From JBNRMR01 sp050942895 (GTDB lineage Bacteria; Bacillota; Clostridia; Christensenellales; UBA1750): 64,000 nt of DNA. The stretch's first letter is position 1; every line of letters begins with the position of its first letter. The DNA is taken from the NCBI GenBank assembly GCA_050942895.1, contig JBMNOE010000007.1, positions 56,210 to 120,209 of the forward strand, read 5' to 3'. This document shows, piece after piece, positions 50,261 through 58,595 of this stretch. The position numbers and the translations under genes were made by a program. Below the pieces are notes generated by a model. It searched no databases. It saw only the letters and a list, made by a program, of their open reading frames with translations, and had not been told where the DNA came from.

Positions 50261-53200
50261 TTAAAGCCTTACGATATTGTTATTGCGTGTGATCTCGCAC
50301 AGCTTGTTATCAGGGTCGATTTCAACGTAGCAACCCTCAAGGCTGTCCACATTGTGAAGGTTGAATATCACATCCCGATATCTGGGCCAAAGATCCCGCG
50401 GCGCTTCCAGAGGGGGTAAAATCGCCTTTTTAAGGATCTTTCCTTCAGCGTTTTTAAGAACGACCTCCGCTTGCGGGCTGTCCACGTTGCCCAGGGAATG
50501 CACCGTCACATTCATCCCATGGTCATAAAACTTAATATCATCTCTGCTTATGCCCAGGTCACAGCGGTCGAAGTAGCTCCTGCCCTGTTTTACAAGCCTT
50601 AGCTCCACTATCGTCGTCGCCTTCGGCGCAAACTCCGCGCTTACCCATGTGGATCTTTCAAACGATGTTTCATGCTCCGCTGGGCTGTCGGCAACATCAT
50701 CGCCATTTTCATCCACGCCGTAGCTCACATTCCATGTCCCCGGCAATATCTCGTTGCCCAGAATCCTCGCTTTCACGGTATCCCCGCTCAGGTTGTGAAC
50801 GATCAGCTTCACATGATCGTTTTCCGCAATCGGCGAAAGGATTCCCAGCTTCTCATCGTCCCCGGCGTTTTCAAAGCGCCAGGCAATCCTGTTGCTTGGG
50901 TACATGAACCGGCTTTGCTCCACGAGCGGATCAGCCAGCCTGTCGTTCAAAAGGTCATCTCCTGTGAGATAAACCCTGTCAATCCACGGATGCCCGTGGG
51001 TGTTGTAATATTCACGCACCCCCGCGATAAATGCCCTTTGGTCATACCGTCTTGCAATCTCTGCCTTCCATGCCTCGGCATTTTCGCTGCAAGGCGGCTT
51101 TCGGTTTTGGATAACCTCCATATATTTTGTGTCGCCCGTCTGATAATATGCCGCGTGCATCATGTTGTTTTCCTGGTTTTGCACTCCGCGCACCCTCTGC
51201 ATGCTCAGCTCCGCATCGTCCTCAAATCGGATGTTGTTATGGAGCGTTCCCGTCTCAGGGTTATAATGGGCCGCCAGGCTGTCTGCCATTTCAATCAGCA
51301 GCCGTCTCACCTTTTCATTGCCATTGAATCGGGAAACCTGCCACACAGGCGATATCGCCGCATGTAAAGGCCCCTTCTGGGTGTTCCAGGGCGCTTCAAG
51401 GGCCATCTCGCTGCCGCTGAAATATGATGATTTTATATGCCTGTGACCGGCGGCATTTACCCCCGTCAGCCAATACATGCTCCTTGCGGTCTCCATCGCT
51501 CTTTCCAGCATCTTCGGGTTGCCGATGTCGGCGCTCAGGCTGCCGTTCAGGGAGATCAGCCCCTCCTCGGAGGAATGCAGCTCATCGGCGATTATGGAGC
51601 TAAGGCCGTTTGTAAACATCCCCTGCTCATAAAATGCTTCAAGGTTCTTGTGCATCACCCGGCGGATTCTGTCCGGATCACAGCCCATGTTCACCAATAT
51701 CACCCATGTGCATACAAAATCGCCATCATCGGAAAGGCCACCGCCGAACTCTCCGTTATCGATCATCCTGTTGTCTATCAGCCAGTTGATAACATGCTTG
51801 TATTTTTTCAGAAATTCCACCTGCTTAAATGCCCAGGCGGGAACACCCTCCGGCACAGGCTCCGTCTGATAATCCGGCACAAAATCCGCATCCAGCACGC
51901 CATAGCGCTCGTTAAGGGTAAATTTATCGTAGTAATAATATTGAGCCAGCTTATGGCCGGGATCGATTCTCAAAATATCCCTAACGTCCGCCGCAAACCG
52001 GTTGAAGAGATCATGCTCAGTTGTGCCCGGCTGCTCCTCCACCAGATGACCGTATACATCGCGAACCTGCGTAAACCTGTCGGCAATATGTTCGGTTTTG
52101 GCTTCCTCCGCGGATTTATATACCAGACCAACGGTCGCTTCCTTCAAGAAGTCAACGCCGTAGCCGTCATCGCTAAAGGCGATCGTCATATACAGGCATT
52201 TGTTTTCAGGCAGAATTCTATCGCGGGTGTCAAACCAGACCGTCTTTTCCTGACCGGACTTGGCACTGAACACAAAATGCGCCAAATTCCTGTAATACCA
52301 CAGCGGATCCTTTATCTGCACCGCGATTTTGACATCATCGGGCAGCTTCGGCAGCTTCAGCTCAACGCCGTCAAGACCCAGAGAGTCATCCGCCTCATAT
52401 GGTATAACAATGTTTACAAATGGATAGCCGCCGATGCTGTCATGGCCCGTGAACTCTTTTTCTTTATCACTTTCCCCCGCTGGAATCGCCGTCATTATGT
52501 TCCGCTCGTAGGGTAAATAGCGGCCTTTTATGAAGGTTATCAACTCGTGCTGGGCCTCGGCTTTTTTGCTATAGCCCTCAAAAAGCGAGTAGGAAACCTT
52601 TTTAACGCCCTCGGGAGCCTTACCTTCGGTGACATTGTATAGCGAAAAGTCGCCTATCGGTTCTTCTTTAAGCACATTTGTGAAGCGGATTTTGCCGCCC
52701 TTCAAAGGCTCAATTGCGTTCACCGACCGCTCGATGCCCTGCGCCCTTTCAAACAGCGGCTTGATCACGACGCCGCCGTCGTCCACCAGCTCCAGTTTGC
52801 CGAAGGCGGAGCCGGAAACCTCGATGTGATTGTACTCCTCGTCGGGGGCGCTAAATGTGATGGCCTTGCCTGAAAGGGAGTAGCAGTCCCAGTCGGGAAG
52901 CTGGAAATAGTCGTTTCGCCCCTTCAGCCTGGAGCGGTTGTAAACCCCCGGCCAGGTGGTCTCGCGGATGCCGTCGCAGCCCTTCCACCACCAGCGCTTC
53001 AGATCATATGCGTCGTGGATCTCAACCTTGCGAACCGACGCCTGGTCTGCTATCTGAGGTACATCGCCGTCAAACCCGCTGCGAAGCTGCCAGCCTTTGT
53101 TGACCGCTTCGTCAGTAAAATTCAGCTCATAGGGCTCGCAGACATCCACCAGCCTGCCGTCGGCCAGAGTAAGCATCTGGGAATCATCCAGCATCCTGTC

Positions 53201-53812
53201 ATATATTGCAATCTCGTCGATATCGCCGCCACGGGTGAAGTTATATGCGCTTTGGACGTTGGTGTTCGAGATTATCCGCGAATGGGGGCCGAACTGGTCA
53301 AGCCCTGTGAAATAAACCGCCGGCCTGTATTCCTCCGCCACCTTTTCGCCGTTGATGTAGAACTTGATCCCCCAGTTCTCATCCCAGGCGAGGGCAAAAT
53401 GCGACCATATATCCGGCCTTGGAGTTTCGCCCAGCGTATGCCGAACCCTGGCCCTTGAAAGGTTGATATCGGTTATGAAGGCCTCGTAGCCCTCGCCGCT
53501 CCAGTCTATCCTTAGCCAGACGGCATCCCAACTGGAGTGATCGGAAAAGCCCACACGAAATATCGGAAAGGCAGTCGGCCCAACGGGATACCGGGAGCGC
53601 CAAAAGAAGGAAAGGGTGCCCCTTTCGGCATAAATATTTCGGGGAGCACGCCAGGCCAAAAGCTGATAATCACCACAGCTTAGCGCCTTTCCGCAAGCAC
53701 CGTCGTCGATAACGCTCACTTCATGGTCAAATGAGGGGGTCGGCCTGCCCTTGGCGAAGTTCGCCGTTGTGCTGTCGCCGGCAACATAGAAGAGTAATCC
53801 TTTGTCCATTCT
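50261..53812 (-). CDS. large LamG-domain protein with predicted alpha/alpha-barrel core, cytoplasmic
   Basis: 1183 residues; ATG at 53812 has GAGGTGATGAG upstream. Residues 40-215 form a LamG/concanavalin-like domain (FWRSRYPVGPT, then WSHFALAWDENWGIKFYINGEKVAEEY). A carbohydrate-binding-like beta domain follows (about 240-400). Between about 630 and 980 a helical (alpha/alpha) barrel-like core is suggested by NGEFGGGLSDDGDF, NTQKGPLHAA and RGVQNQENNMMHAAYYQTGD. The C-terminal 100 residues (AEVVLKNAEGKILKKAILPP ... EIDPDNKLCEI) resemble a CARDB adhesion module. No signal peptide or membrane anchor. It probably acts on a complex glycan or its oligosaccharides with the gene behind it. No characterised family recognised. 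Confidence 0.7.
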   Translation of the reverse strand, partial: RMDKGLLFYVAGDSTTANFAKGRPTPSFDHEVSVIDDGACGKALSCGDYQLLAWRAPRNIYAERGTLSFFWRSRYPVGPTAFPIFRVGFSDHSSWDAVWLRIDWSGEGYEAFITDINLSRARVRHTLGETPRPDIWSHFALAWDENWGIKFYINGEKVAEEYRPAVYFTGLDQFGPHSRIISNTNVQSAYNFTRGGDIDEIAIYDRMLDDSQMLTLADGRLVDVCEPYELNFTDEAVNKGWQLRSGFDGDVPQIADQASVRKVEIHDAYDLKRWWWKGCDGIRETTWPGVYNRSRLKGRNDYFQLPDWDCYSLSGKAITFSAPDEEYNHIEVSGSAFGKLELVDDGGVVIKPLFERAQGIERSVNAIEPLKGGKIRFTNVLKEEPIGDFSLYNVTEGKAPEGVKKVSYSLFEGYSKKAEAQHELITFIKGRYLPYERNIMTAIPAGESDKEKEFTGHDSIGGYPFVNIVIPYEADDSLGLDGVELKLPKLPDDVKIAVQIKDPLWYYRNLAHFVFSAKSGQEKTVWFDTRDRILPENKCLYMTIAFSDDGYGVDFLKEATVGLVYKSAEEAKTEHIADRFTQVRDVYGHLVEEQPGTTEHDLFNRFAADVRDILRIDPGHKLAQYYYYDKFTLNERYGVLDADFVPDYQTEPVPEGVPAWAFKQVEFLKKYKHVINWLIDNRMIDNGEFGGGLSDDGDFVCTWVILVNMGCDPDRIRRVMHKNLEAFYEQGMFTNGLSSIIADELHSSEEGLISLNGSLSADIGNPKMLERAMETARSMYWLTGVNAAGHRHIKSSYFSGSEMALEAPWNTQKGPLHAAISPVWQVSRFNGNEKVRRLLIEMADSLAAHYNPETGTLHNNIRFEDDAELSMQRVRGVQNQENNMMHAAYYQTGDTKYMEVIQNRKPPCSENAEAWKAEIARRYDQRAFIAGVREYYNTHGHPWIDRVYLTGDDLLNDRLADPLVEQSRFMYPSNRIAWRFENAGDDEKLGILSPIAENDHVKLIVHNLSGDTVKARILGNEILPGTWNVSYGVDENGDDVADSPAEHETSFERSTWVSAEFAPKATTIVELRLVKQGRSYFDRCDLGISRDDIKFYDHGMNVTVHSLGNVDSPQAEVVLKNAEGKILKKAILPPLEAPRDLWPRYRDVIFNLHNVDSLEGCYVEIDPDNKLCEITRNNNIVRL

Positions 53813-53858
53813 CATCACCTCATTCATAATAGTGTTGGTTCCTCAGCAACGCTGATTG

Positions 53859-55412
53859 CTAATAAACCGCAAAGGGTATTATATCCCACTTGCCCTGCTT
53901 GGCCGCCTCAACCGCCAGCACCGCAATGGGATCCTGGGTGTCGATATTGCAGCCGCTGAAAGCCTGTCTGTATGCGGAAAACTCCGGACTGCGCACAAAA
54001 TAGCCGTCTTTAACGCCCGTTTCAATTATATTTTGGGCGATTTTGTCCGCCAGCTCCAGAATCTGCTCGTCTCCTTTTTCCCTGTATATATTCAAAAGTG
54101 CCATGACCGCCGCCGCATCCGCACAGGAGTTGTCCATGTTCACCGCGGCCCCCCGGCCATTTTCCCCGTCCATATCGCCGATATTTCCCAGCCCGAGGCC
54201 CTCAGCGATCTTTCTGCCGACTTCCCAGAGCTCCTCATCCTTCGCAAGCAGCGCAGTCTGGGTGTAGGAAAGGAGAAATCTTCCCGTGGCGGCAAAGGGC
54301 TGGAATGCCTGCGCCTTGTAATATCCCGGCCTTGCGGGAACAAAGCCGTTCAGATTTCTGCCGTCGGCCATTATGGCGTTAAAACGGTTTGCCTTAGCAT
54401 CATAGGCATATTTCGCATAGGCCTTGAGGCCATCCACTGTGTCCTTCAGCATCTGGCCGCCCTGCGGCGTTTTATATTTGTAATAAAGGGCTATTATCTG
54501 CGGGTTTAGGCCGTATATGCTGTTGGCGTGGTTTGAAAGGAGCATGTTGCCCTCCAGCGCATCAGGGCCGAGCTCAGGCCCAAGCTGCCGCTCAGCGCGG
54601 TCGCCATAGAAGGAAAGGGTGATCGTGAAATCATCCGTGTGCTCCCTCTTTTTCGCCTTTGAAAACTGATATACCCCCAGGCCAGTCTTGGGATGGCGGC
54701 ATTTGACATACATGCTATACAGCCTGCTTCCCCAAAGCACAGCGCCCTCGTCGCCGGTCTTTTCAAACAGCTTGACGGCCGCCAGCATCAGGTCGTTGCC
54801 CGTGTTTATAAACGAAAGCCCTGCGCGCTCCTGGAATGGCGGCGGATCGCCAAACTCACGCTCCCATATGCCCTCGATGCCCTCTTCGCTGGGCTTGCCG
54901 TGGCGGCCCATTTCAAAGTCCTTAAAATCGTAGACATGGGCGTTCCAGAAAGCTTTCACGAATACCTCTGCCTTTTCACCGCGGGACTCGAACATCAGGC
55001 TGTAGAAGGGGAAGTCGTTCTTAAGCTCGTGGACCATTCCCTTTTCGCCATTGGGCTTAAGGGTCAGCAGGTCGATGTAATAATGCCCGCCCCACTGGAA
55101 AAGGCCCGTGTCCAGCAGCAGATTATCAAAATGATAATCATACATCGCTTTTGCCCGCTCGCAGTAAGCCTCATCGCCATATAGTTTGCCGTAAAGATGA
55201 AGCGTGCGCAAAAAGTTTTGCTGGTGGGCAAAGTCAGATGATATCACGTCCATGCCACCGTAATATGCCTTGCCGATTGGCGGCCTGCCGGTGCCAAAGT
55301 CGACGTAGTCAGCCAGAAGCGGTGATTTAGGAGTATTATAATGATCTCCCGCTTTATCCAGCACTTCATCCAAAAAAGTTCTGACGGTTTCTCGTCTGGT
55401 TTCTTTCAACAT
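53859..55412 (-). CDS. predicted alpha/alpha-barrel carbohydrate-active protein
   Basis: 517 residues, first gene of the pair (46 bases before the LamG gene start). Repeated helical hairpins with conserved Gly, Trp and His motifs (NFLRTLHLYGKLYGDEAYCERAKAMYDYHFD; DTGLFQWGGHYYIDL) indicate an (alpha/alpha)n barrel like that of GH and polysaccharide-lyase families. Similarity to pectate-lyase family 2 or 10 or GH105-like enzymes is possible, but none is supported firmly. No signal peptide, so cytoplasmic. A weak AGGAAG site precedes the ATG. Function inferred only from fold and context. Confidence 0.5.
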   Translation of the reverse strand: MLKETRRETVRTFLDEVLDKAGDHYNTPKSPLLADYVDFGTGRPPIGKAYYGGMDVISSDFAHQQNFLRTLHLYGKLYGDEAYCERAKAMYDYHFDNLLLDTGLFQWGGHYYIDLLTLKPNGEKGMVHELKNDFPFYSLMFESRGEKAEVFVKAFWNAHVYDFKDFEMGRHGKPSEEGIEGIWEREFGDPPPFQERAGLSFINTGNDLMLAAVKLFEKTGDEGAVLWGSRLYSMYVKCRHPKTGLGVYQFSKAKKREHTDDFTITLSFYGDRAERQLGPELGPDALEGNMLLSNHANSIYGLNPQIIALYYKYKTPQGGQMLKDTVDGLKAYAKYAYDAKANRFNAIMADGRNLNGFVPARPGYYKAQAFQPFAATGRFLLSYTQTALLAKDEELWEVGRKIAEGLGLGNIGDMDGENGRGAAVNMDNSCADAAAVMALLNIYREKGDEQILELADKIAQNIIETGVKDGYFVRSPEFSAYRQAFSGCNIDTQDPIAVLAVEAAKQGKWDIIPFAVY

Positions 55413-55443
55413 TGCTGTCTCTTCCTTCCCGGTAGTGCGTCAG

Positions 55444-55482
55444 CAAACAAAAACACATATTTTCCATCGTGAAAATACGTGT
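55444..55482 (-). terminator. AT-rich terminator after the 44-codon ORF
   Basis: ACACGTATTTTC (minus strand, 55482-55471) pairs with GAAAATATGTGT (55463-55452), with one mismatch, around a four-base loop; TTTTTGTTTG follows on the minus strand. It lies between the short ORF and the alpha/alpha-barrel gene. Confidence 0.6.
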
Positions 55483-55489
55483 ATCGCGG

Positions 55490-55624
55490 CTAGGCAAATA
55501 TTGCGGCTAAACTGCAGCAAAGCCACATATGCGGGCCTAAACTATAATCCGAGTTTTCAGGTTCCCTGGGGATGATGTTTTCTCGATTGAAATACATCTG
55601 CCCCTTTACAATGGTGGCTGTCAT
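55490..55624 (-). CDS. short ORF (44 residues) upstream of the alpha/alpha-barrel gene
   Basis: ATG at 55624 with a GAGG element 7-10 bases upstream, stop TAG at 55492-55490. The product begins MTATIVKGQMYFNRENIIP and ends with a small hydrophobic stretch (LCCSLAAIFA). It does not match a family I know. A perfect promoter stands upstream, an operator-like repeat covers the RNA start, and a terminator follows the stop. These features suggest a real transcript, perhaps a leader controlling the carbohydrate genes. Confidence 0.4.
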   Translation of the reverse strand: MTATIVKGQMYFNRENIIPREPENSDYSLGPHMWLCCSLAAIFA

Positions 55625-55641
55625 ACCTCGTCCTCGTTCGC

Positions 55642-55665
55642 TATATCAGCACTAAGTTTGATATA
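55642..55665. promoter_or_regulatory. operator-like inverted repeat
   Basis: TATATCA-N10-TGATATA overlaps the expected RNA start of the minus-strand promoter at 55671-55699. Binding protein unknown. Confidence 0.45.
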
Positions 55666-55670
55666 ACAAA

Positions 55671-55699
55671 ATTATACATATATATTCGGATTATGTCAA
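55671..55699 (-). promoter_or_regulatory. consensus sigmaA promoter
   Basis: On the minus strand TTGACA (55699-55694), 17-base spacer, TATAAT (55676-55671): both boxes perfect. Drives the 44-codon ORF and possibly the two genes beyond the terminator. Confidence 0.85.
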
Positions 55700-55762
55700 T
55701 GCTGCCCAATGCAGACAAAACCGTTTTCTAAAAAGACAAAAACATAGAAAGAGGAAAAAGAG

Positions 55763-55792
55763 TTGCATTGTGATTGAATAGAGATGTATAAT
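55763..55792 (+). promoter_or_regulatory. sigmaA-type promoter of the amidohydrolase gene
   Basis: TTGCAT (55763-55768), 18-base spacer, TATAAT (55787-55792), 42 bases before the ATG. Confidence 0.55.
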
Positions 55793-55833
55793 ATATGATT
55801 GTAAGCGCATAACCGCAAGAGAGGTCCGCAAAA

Positions 55834-56643
55834 ATGACTTTCAAAGCTCAAGATTTTAGAATAATCAATTCTCACACTCATATTTTTCCTCAAAAAATCG
55901 CCGATAAGGCCTCCGAAGCCATCGGCGACTTCTATGGGATTCCGATGCACTTCCCCGGCGAGGCGCAGATGCTGATAGAGGACGGCAAGCCCTTTGGCAT
56001 AGAAAAGTACCTGATCTGCTCCACCGCTACCATCCCCCATCAAGTGCAAAGCATAAACGATTTTATCCATTCCCAGTGCCGGGAGCATAGCGAGTTCATC
56101 GGTTTTGCATCCCTTCACCCGGCCATGGAAAATATGGAAGGAGAGGTCGAGCGGATAATCAGCCTGGGCCTTCGGGGCATCAAGCTCCACTCGGATTTTC
56201 AAAAGTTTGATATCGACGCCGAGAGCGCCATGCCGATGTACGCCCTGGCCGCAAGGCATGGCCTGCCGATACTCTTCCACATGGGTGACGCAAGGTATGA
56301 ATATTCCCGCCCTCATAAGCTTTTGAAAGTGGCCAGGCGCTTTCCCGACCTTATATGCATCGGCGCACATTTTGGCGGCTATCAGCGCTGGGATGAAGCC
56401 TATGATTTGCTGCGGCTGGAAAATATATTCCTTGACACCTCCAGTTCATTGGATTTCATTTCCCGCGAAACTGCGCGCGATTTCATAAACAATATTGGCG
56501 AGGACAAATTTTTCTTTGGAACCGACTTCCCCATGTGGACCCATGAAGGTGAAATCAAACACTTTTTGGGGCTCGACCTCACAAAACGCCAATACGAAAA
56601 AATCTTTTTTGAAAATTTCGCCAAACTAATGGGGATAGAATAG
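55834..56643 (+). CDS. amidohydrolase-superfamily protein
   Basis: 269 residues, TIM-barrel of the amidohydrolase_2 (PF04909) group. Metal ligands: HTH (NSHTHIFP, His14/His16), LFHMGDA, and GAHFGGYQ, with the final FGTDFPMW Asp. Members are decarboxylases or hydrolases of small aromatic or lactone substrates such as 2-amino-3-carboxymuconate semialdehyde. GAGAGG precedes the start. The gene stands alone; substrate unknown. Confidence 0.85.
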   Translation: MTFKAQDFRIINSHTHIFPQKIADKASEAIGDFYGIPMHFPGEAQMLIEDGKPFGIEKYLICSTATIPHQVQSINDFIHSQCREHSEFIGFASLHPAMENMEGEVERIISLGLRGIKLHSDFQKFDIDAESAMPMYALAARHGLPILFHMGDARYEYSRPHKLLKVARRFPDLICIGAHFGGYQRWDEAYDLLRLENIFLDTSSSLDFISRETARDFINNIGEDKFFFGTDFPMWTHEGEIKHFLGLDLTKRQYEKIFFENFAKLMGIE

Positions 56644-56948
56644 TTCACTTTCCTCAATAAGGAGCGCACAAAAACCCTTTTGCACTTTTTTCCTCCTCTT
56701 TATTTCACACCCTTTTTTATGCTATACTTGTTCTATATAGCTTTTACTTTGGGAGTCAATGGCAATATCTGCTCCAGATCCCGCCGGTTCTCTGCTTTCC
56801 CTTGGCTATCTCAATAATAATTTTCCAGCGCAATGGAACTATAAAAGGGAGCCTATATGGGGCGCGAGGCCGGAGCCCTAAAAAGAACATGACGATATCC
56901 TATACCTAAGAACTTTGGCAGGCAAGCCATAGAAACAGGAGGAAAGAG
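56644..56948. other. intergenic region before the aldo/keto reductase gene
   Basis: A TATACT (56723-56728) has no good -35 partner. A 40-codon ORF (56759-56881) with GGGAG upstream lies in it. Nothing else is seen; no hairpin with a T run. Confidence 0.4.
56759..56881 (+). CDS. possible short ORF (40 residues)
   Basis: ATG at 56759, four bases after GGGAG, stop TAA at 56881, 67 bases before the aldo/keto reductase ATG. The product is Pro-, Asn- and Trp-containing with no recognised homology. It may be a leader peptide or non-coding. Confidence 0.25.
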   Translation: MAISAPDPAGSLLSLGYLNNNFPAQWNYKREPIWGARPEP

Positions 56949-57779
56949 ATGAAGTTTGATATCAAAAGCACGATTAACCTATCCAACGGCATCGAAATGC
57001 CCCGATTTGGTCTTGGAGTGTGGCGTGTGGAGGACGAGGACATTCTGCGCGCCGCAATAAAAGCCGCCCTTGACTGCGGTTACCCGCATATCGATACGGC
57101 GATGATATACCAAAACGAGGACATGGTGGGCCGCGCCGTCGAGGACTTTGCCGACAGAAAAAATCTTTTTATAACAACCAAGCTTTGGAATGAGGATCAC
57201 AATGATGCCGAAAGAGCCTTTGAGCTGAGCCTTAAAAAGCTCCGCACGGACTATGTCGATCTATACCTGATCCATTGGCCGTCGCCGAAAAGGGGCAATT
57301 ATGTGAAGGCCTGGAAGTCTTTGGTGGAAATATACAAGTCCGGCCGCGCCAAAGCCATCGGAGTTTCTAACTTTAAGCCCGCCCACATAGAAAAAATTGT
57401 GGACGCCACCGGCTTTATGCCCATGGTTAACCAGGTTGAACGCCACCCCATCTTCCAGCAGCCCGAACTGGCCGCCTATTGCCGCCAAAACGGAATAGTC
57501 ACCCAGGGCTACAGCCCACTGGCCTCAGGCCGCATGGATCAGTTCGCAGCGAAGATTGAGCCGATAGCATTGAAGCATGGCAAGAGCGTCGCGCAGGTTG
57601 TGCTGCGCTGGCATCTGCAGACTGACTGGGTGCTGATTCCCAAATCCGCTTCGCCCTCAAGGGTTGCTGAAAACGCAGATATCTTCGACTTCAGCTTGGA
57701 CGATGATGATCTGCGCACCATAAAAGCGATCGATGAGAACCGTAGGCTGATGGCGGATGCGGATGAAGCGACTTTTTAG
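56949..57779 (+). CDS. aldo/keto reductase
   Basis: 276 residues, TIM-barrel AKR5-like. The catalytic tetrad is complete: Asp49, Tyr54, Lys78 and the His in YLIHWPSP. The NADPH-binding IPKSASPSRVAEN lies near the C-terminus. Such enzymes reduce 2,5-diketo-D-gluconate, methylglyoxal or other carbonyls. AGGAGG precedes the ATG. Not clearly linked to neighbouring genes. Confidence 0.92.
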   Translation: MKFDIKSTINLSNGIEMPRFGLGVWRVEDEDILRAAIKAALDCGYPHIDTAMIYQNEDMVGRAVEDFADRKNLFITTKLWNEDHNDAERAFELSLKKLRTDYVDLYLIHWPSPKRGNYVKAWKSLVEIYKSGRAKAIGVSNFKPAHIEKIVDATGFMPMVNQVERHPIFQQPELAAYCRQNGIVTQGYSPLASGRMDQFAAKIEPIALKHGKSVAQVVLRWHLQTDWVLIPKSASPSRVAENADIFDFSLDDDDLRTIKAIDENRRLMADADEATF

Positions 57780-57815
57780 TATTGAAAGTTTTATAAATTT
57801 TATAAAGATTAAAGA

Positions 57816-57849
57816 AAAAGCCAGGGAGCGATTATGCCTCCCGGCTTTT
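57816..57849 (+). terminator. terminator after the aldo/keto reductase gene
   Basis: AAAAGCC(a)GGGAG pairs with CTCCCGGCTTTT; T run follows. Located 37 bases after the stop. Confidence 0.75.
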
Positions 57850-57874
57850 CATTTTACCCATTTATCACATTCTC

Positions 57875-57903
57875 TTGACACATGTTCCACGTCAATATAT
57901 AAT
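57875..57903 (+). promoter_or_regulatory. consensus sigmaA promoter of the Rrf2 gene
   Basis: TTGACA (57875-57880), 17-base spacer, TATAAT (57898-57903), both perfect. CCATATA (57904-57910) and ATATGCATTA (57917-57926) immediately follow and recur at the cysK promoter. Confidence 0.85.
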
Positions 57904-58014
57904 CCATATATGTTAAATATGCATTATTTGATGCGGTTATAATATCAGTGGAGATAATATAGAACTATTAAAGAAGAAATAATTGAAAACCAGAGAGAAA
58001 GAGAAAGAAACAAA

Positions 58015-58461
58015 ATGAGATTTTCCTCTAAGGGGCGCTATGCCATGGCCTCGATGATAAGCATCGCCCAAACCGCCGGCGAAGGCGAGAGCGTTACTGT
58101 GAACAGCCTTGCCAAACGCCTTGAAATTTCTAAGATATATTTGGAGCAGATATTTTCTTTGCTGCGCAAAAGCGGCCTTGTCATATCAATAAAAGGTTCC
58201 CAGGGGGGCTATCAGCTGGCGCGGCCGGCCGGAGAAATAACCGCCTACGACATACTCTCCGCCACTGAAACCTCCTTGTTTGATGAGCCGGAGTTCACCG
58301 TTTCGAAGTCCGCGCCGGATATCGAAAGCGCCATGCAGAGCCTTGTTTTTCGTCCGCCAAACAACGCCCTGACAGAGATGTTTTCAGGTGTTTCATTGGC
58401 CGACCTGGCAAAGGAAGCGGATCGCAATCGGCAAAAGGATGCCTATATGTATTATTTGTAG
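58015..58461 (+). CDS. Rrf2 family transcriptional regulator, CymR-like
   Basis: 148 residues. N-terminal winged helix: FSSKGRYAMASMI, SVTVNSLAKRLEISKIYLEQIFSLLRKSGLVISIKGSQGGYQLARP (recognition helix and wing). The protein contains no cysteine at all, so it cannot bind an Fe-S cluster as IscR or NsrR do. This matches the CymR branch, which in Bacillus and staphylococci senses cysteine status through CysK. patB and cysK lie downstream, which supports that role. The start has only a GAGA-type ribosome site. Confidence 0.85.
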   Translation: MRFSSKGRYAMASMISIAQTAGEGESVTVNSLAKRLEISKIYLEQIFSLLRKSGLVISIKGSQGGYQLARPAGEITAYDILSATETSLFDEPEFTVSKSAPDIESAMQSLVFRPPNNALTEMFSGVSLADLAKEADRNRQKDAYMYYL

Positions 58462-58595
58462 CCTTTTCGCGGCTTGTTTACAGCCATGTTCCACCAAAAC
58501 CATGGCGGCCGGGAACAGTGCCAGCGGTTTTCATGCTGCGGCATCTTTTTTACCGGCCGGAGATTACTAATAATCCATCTGGAGGTTACCATTTT

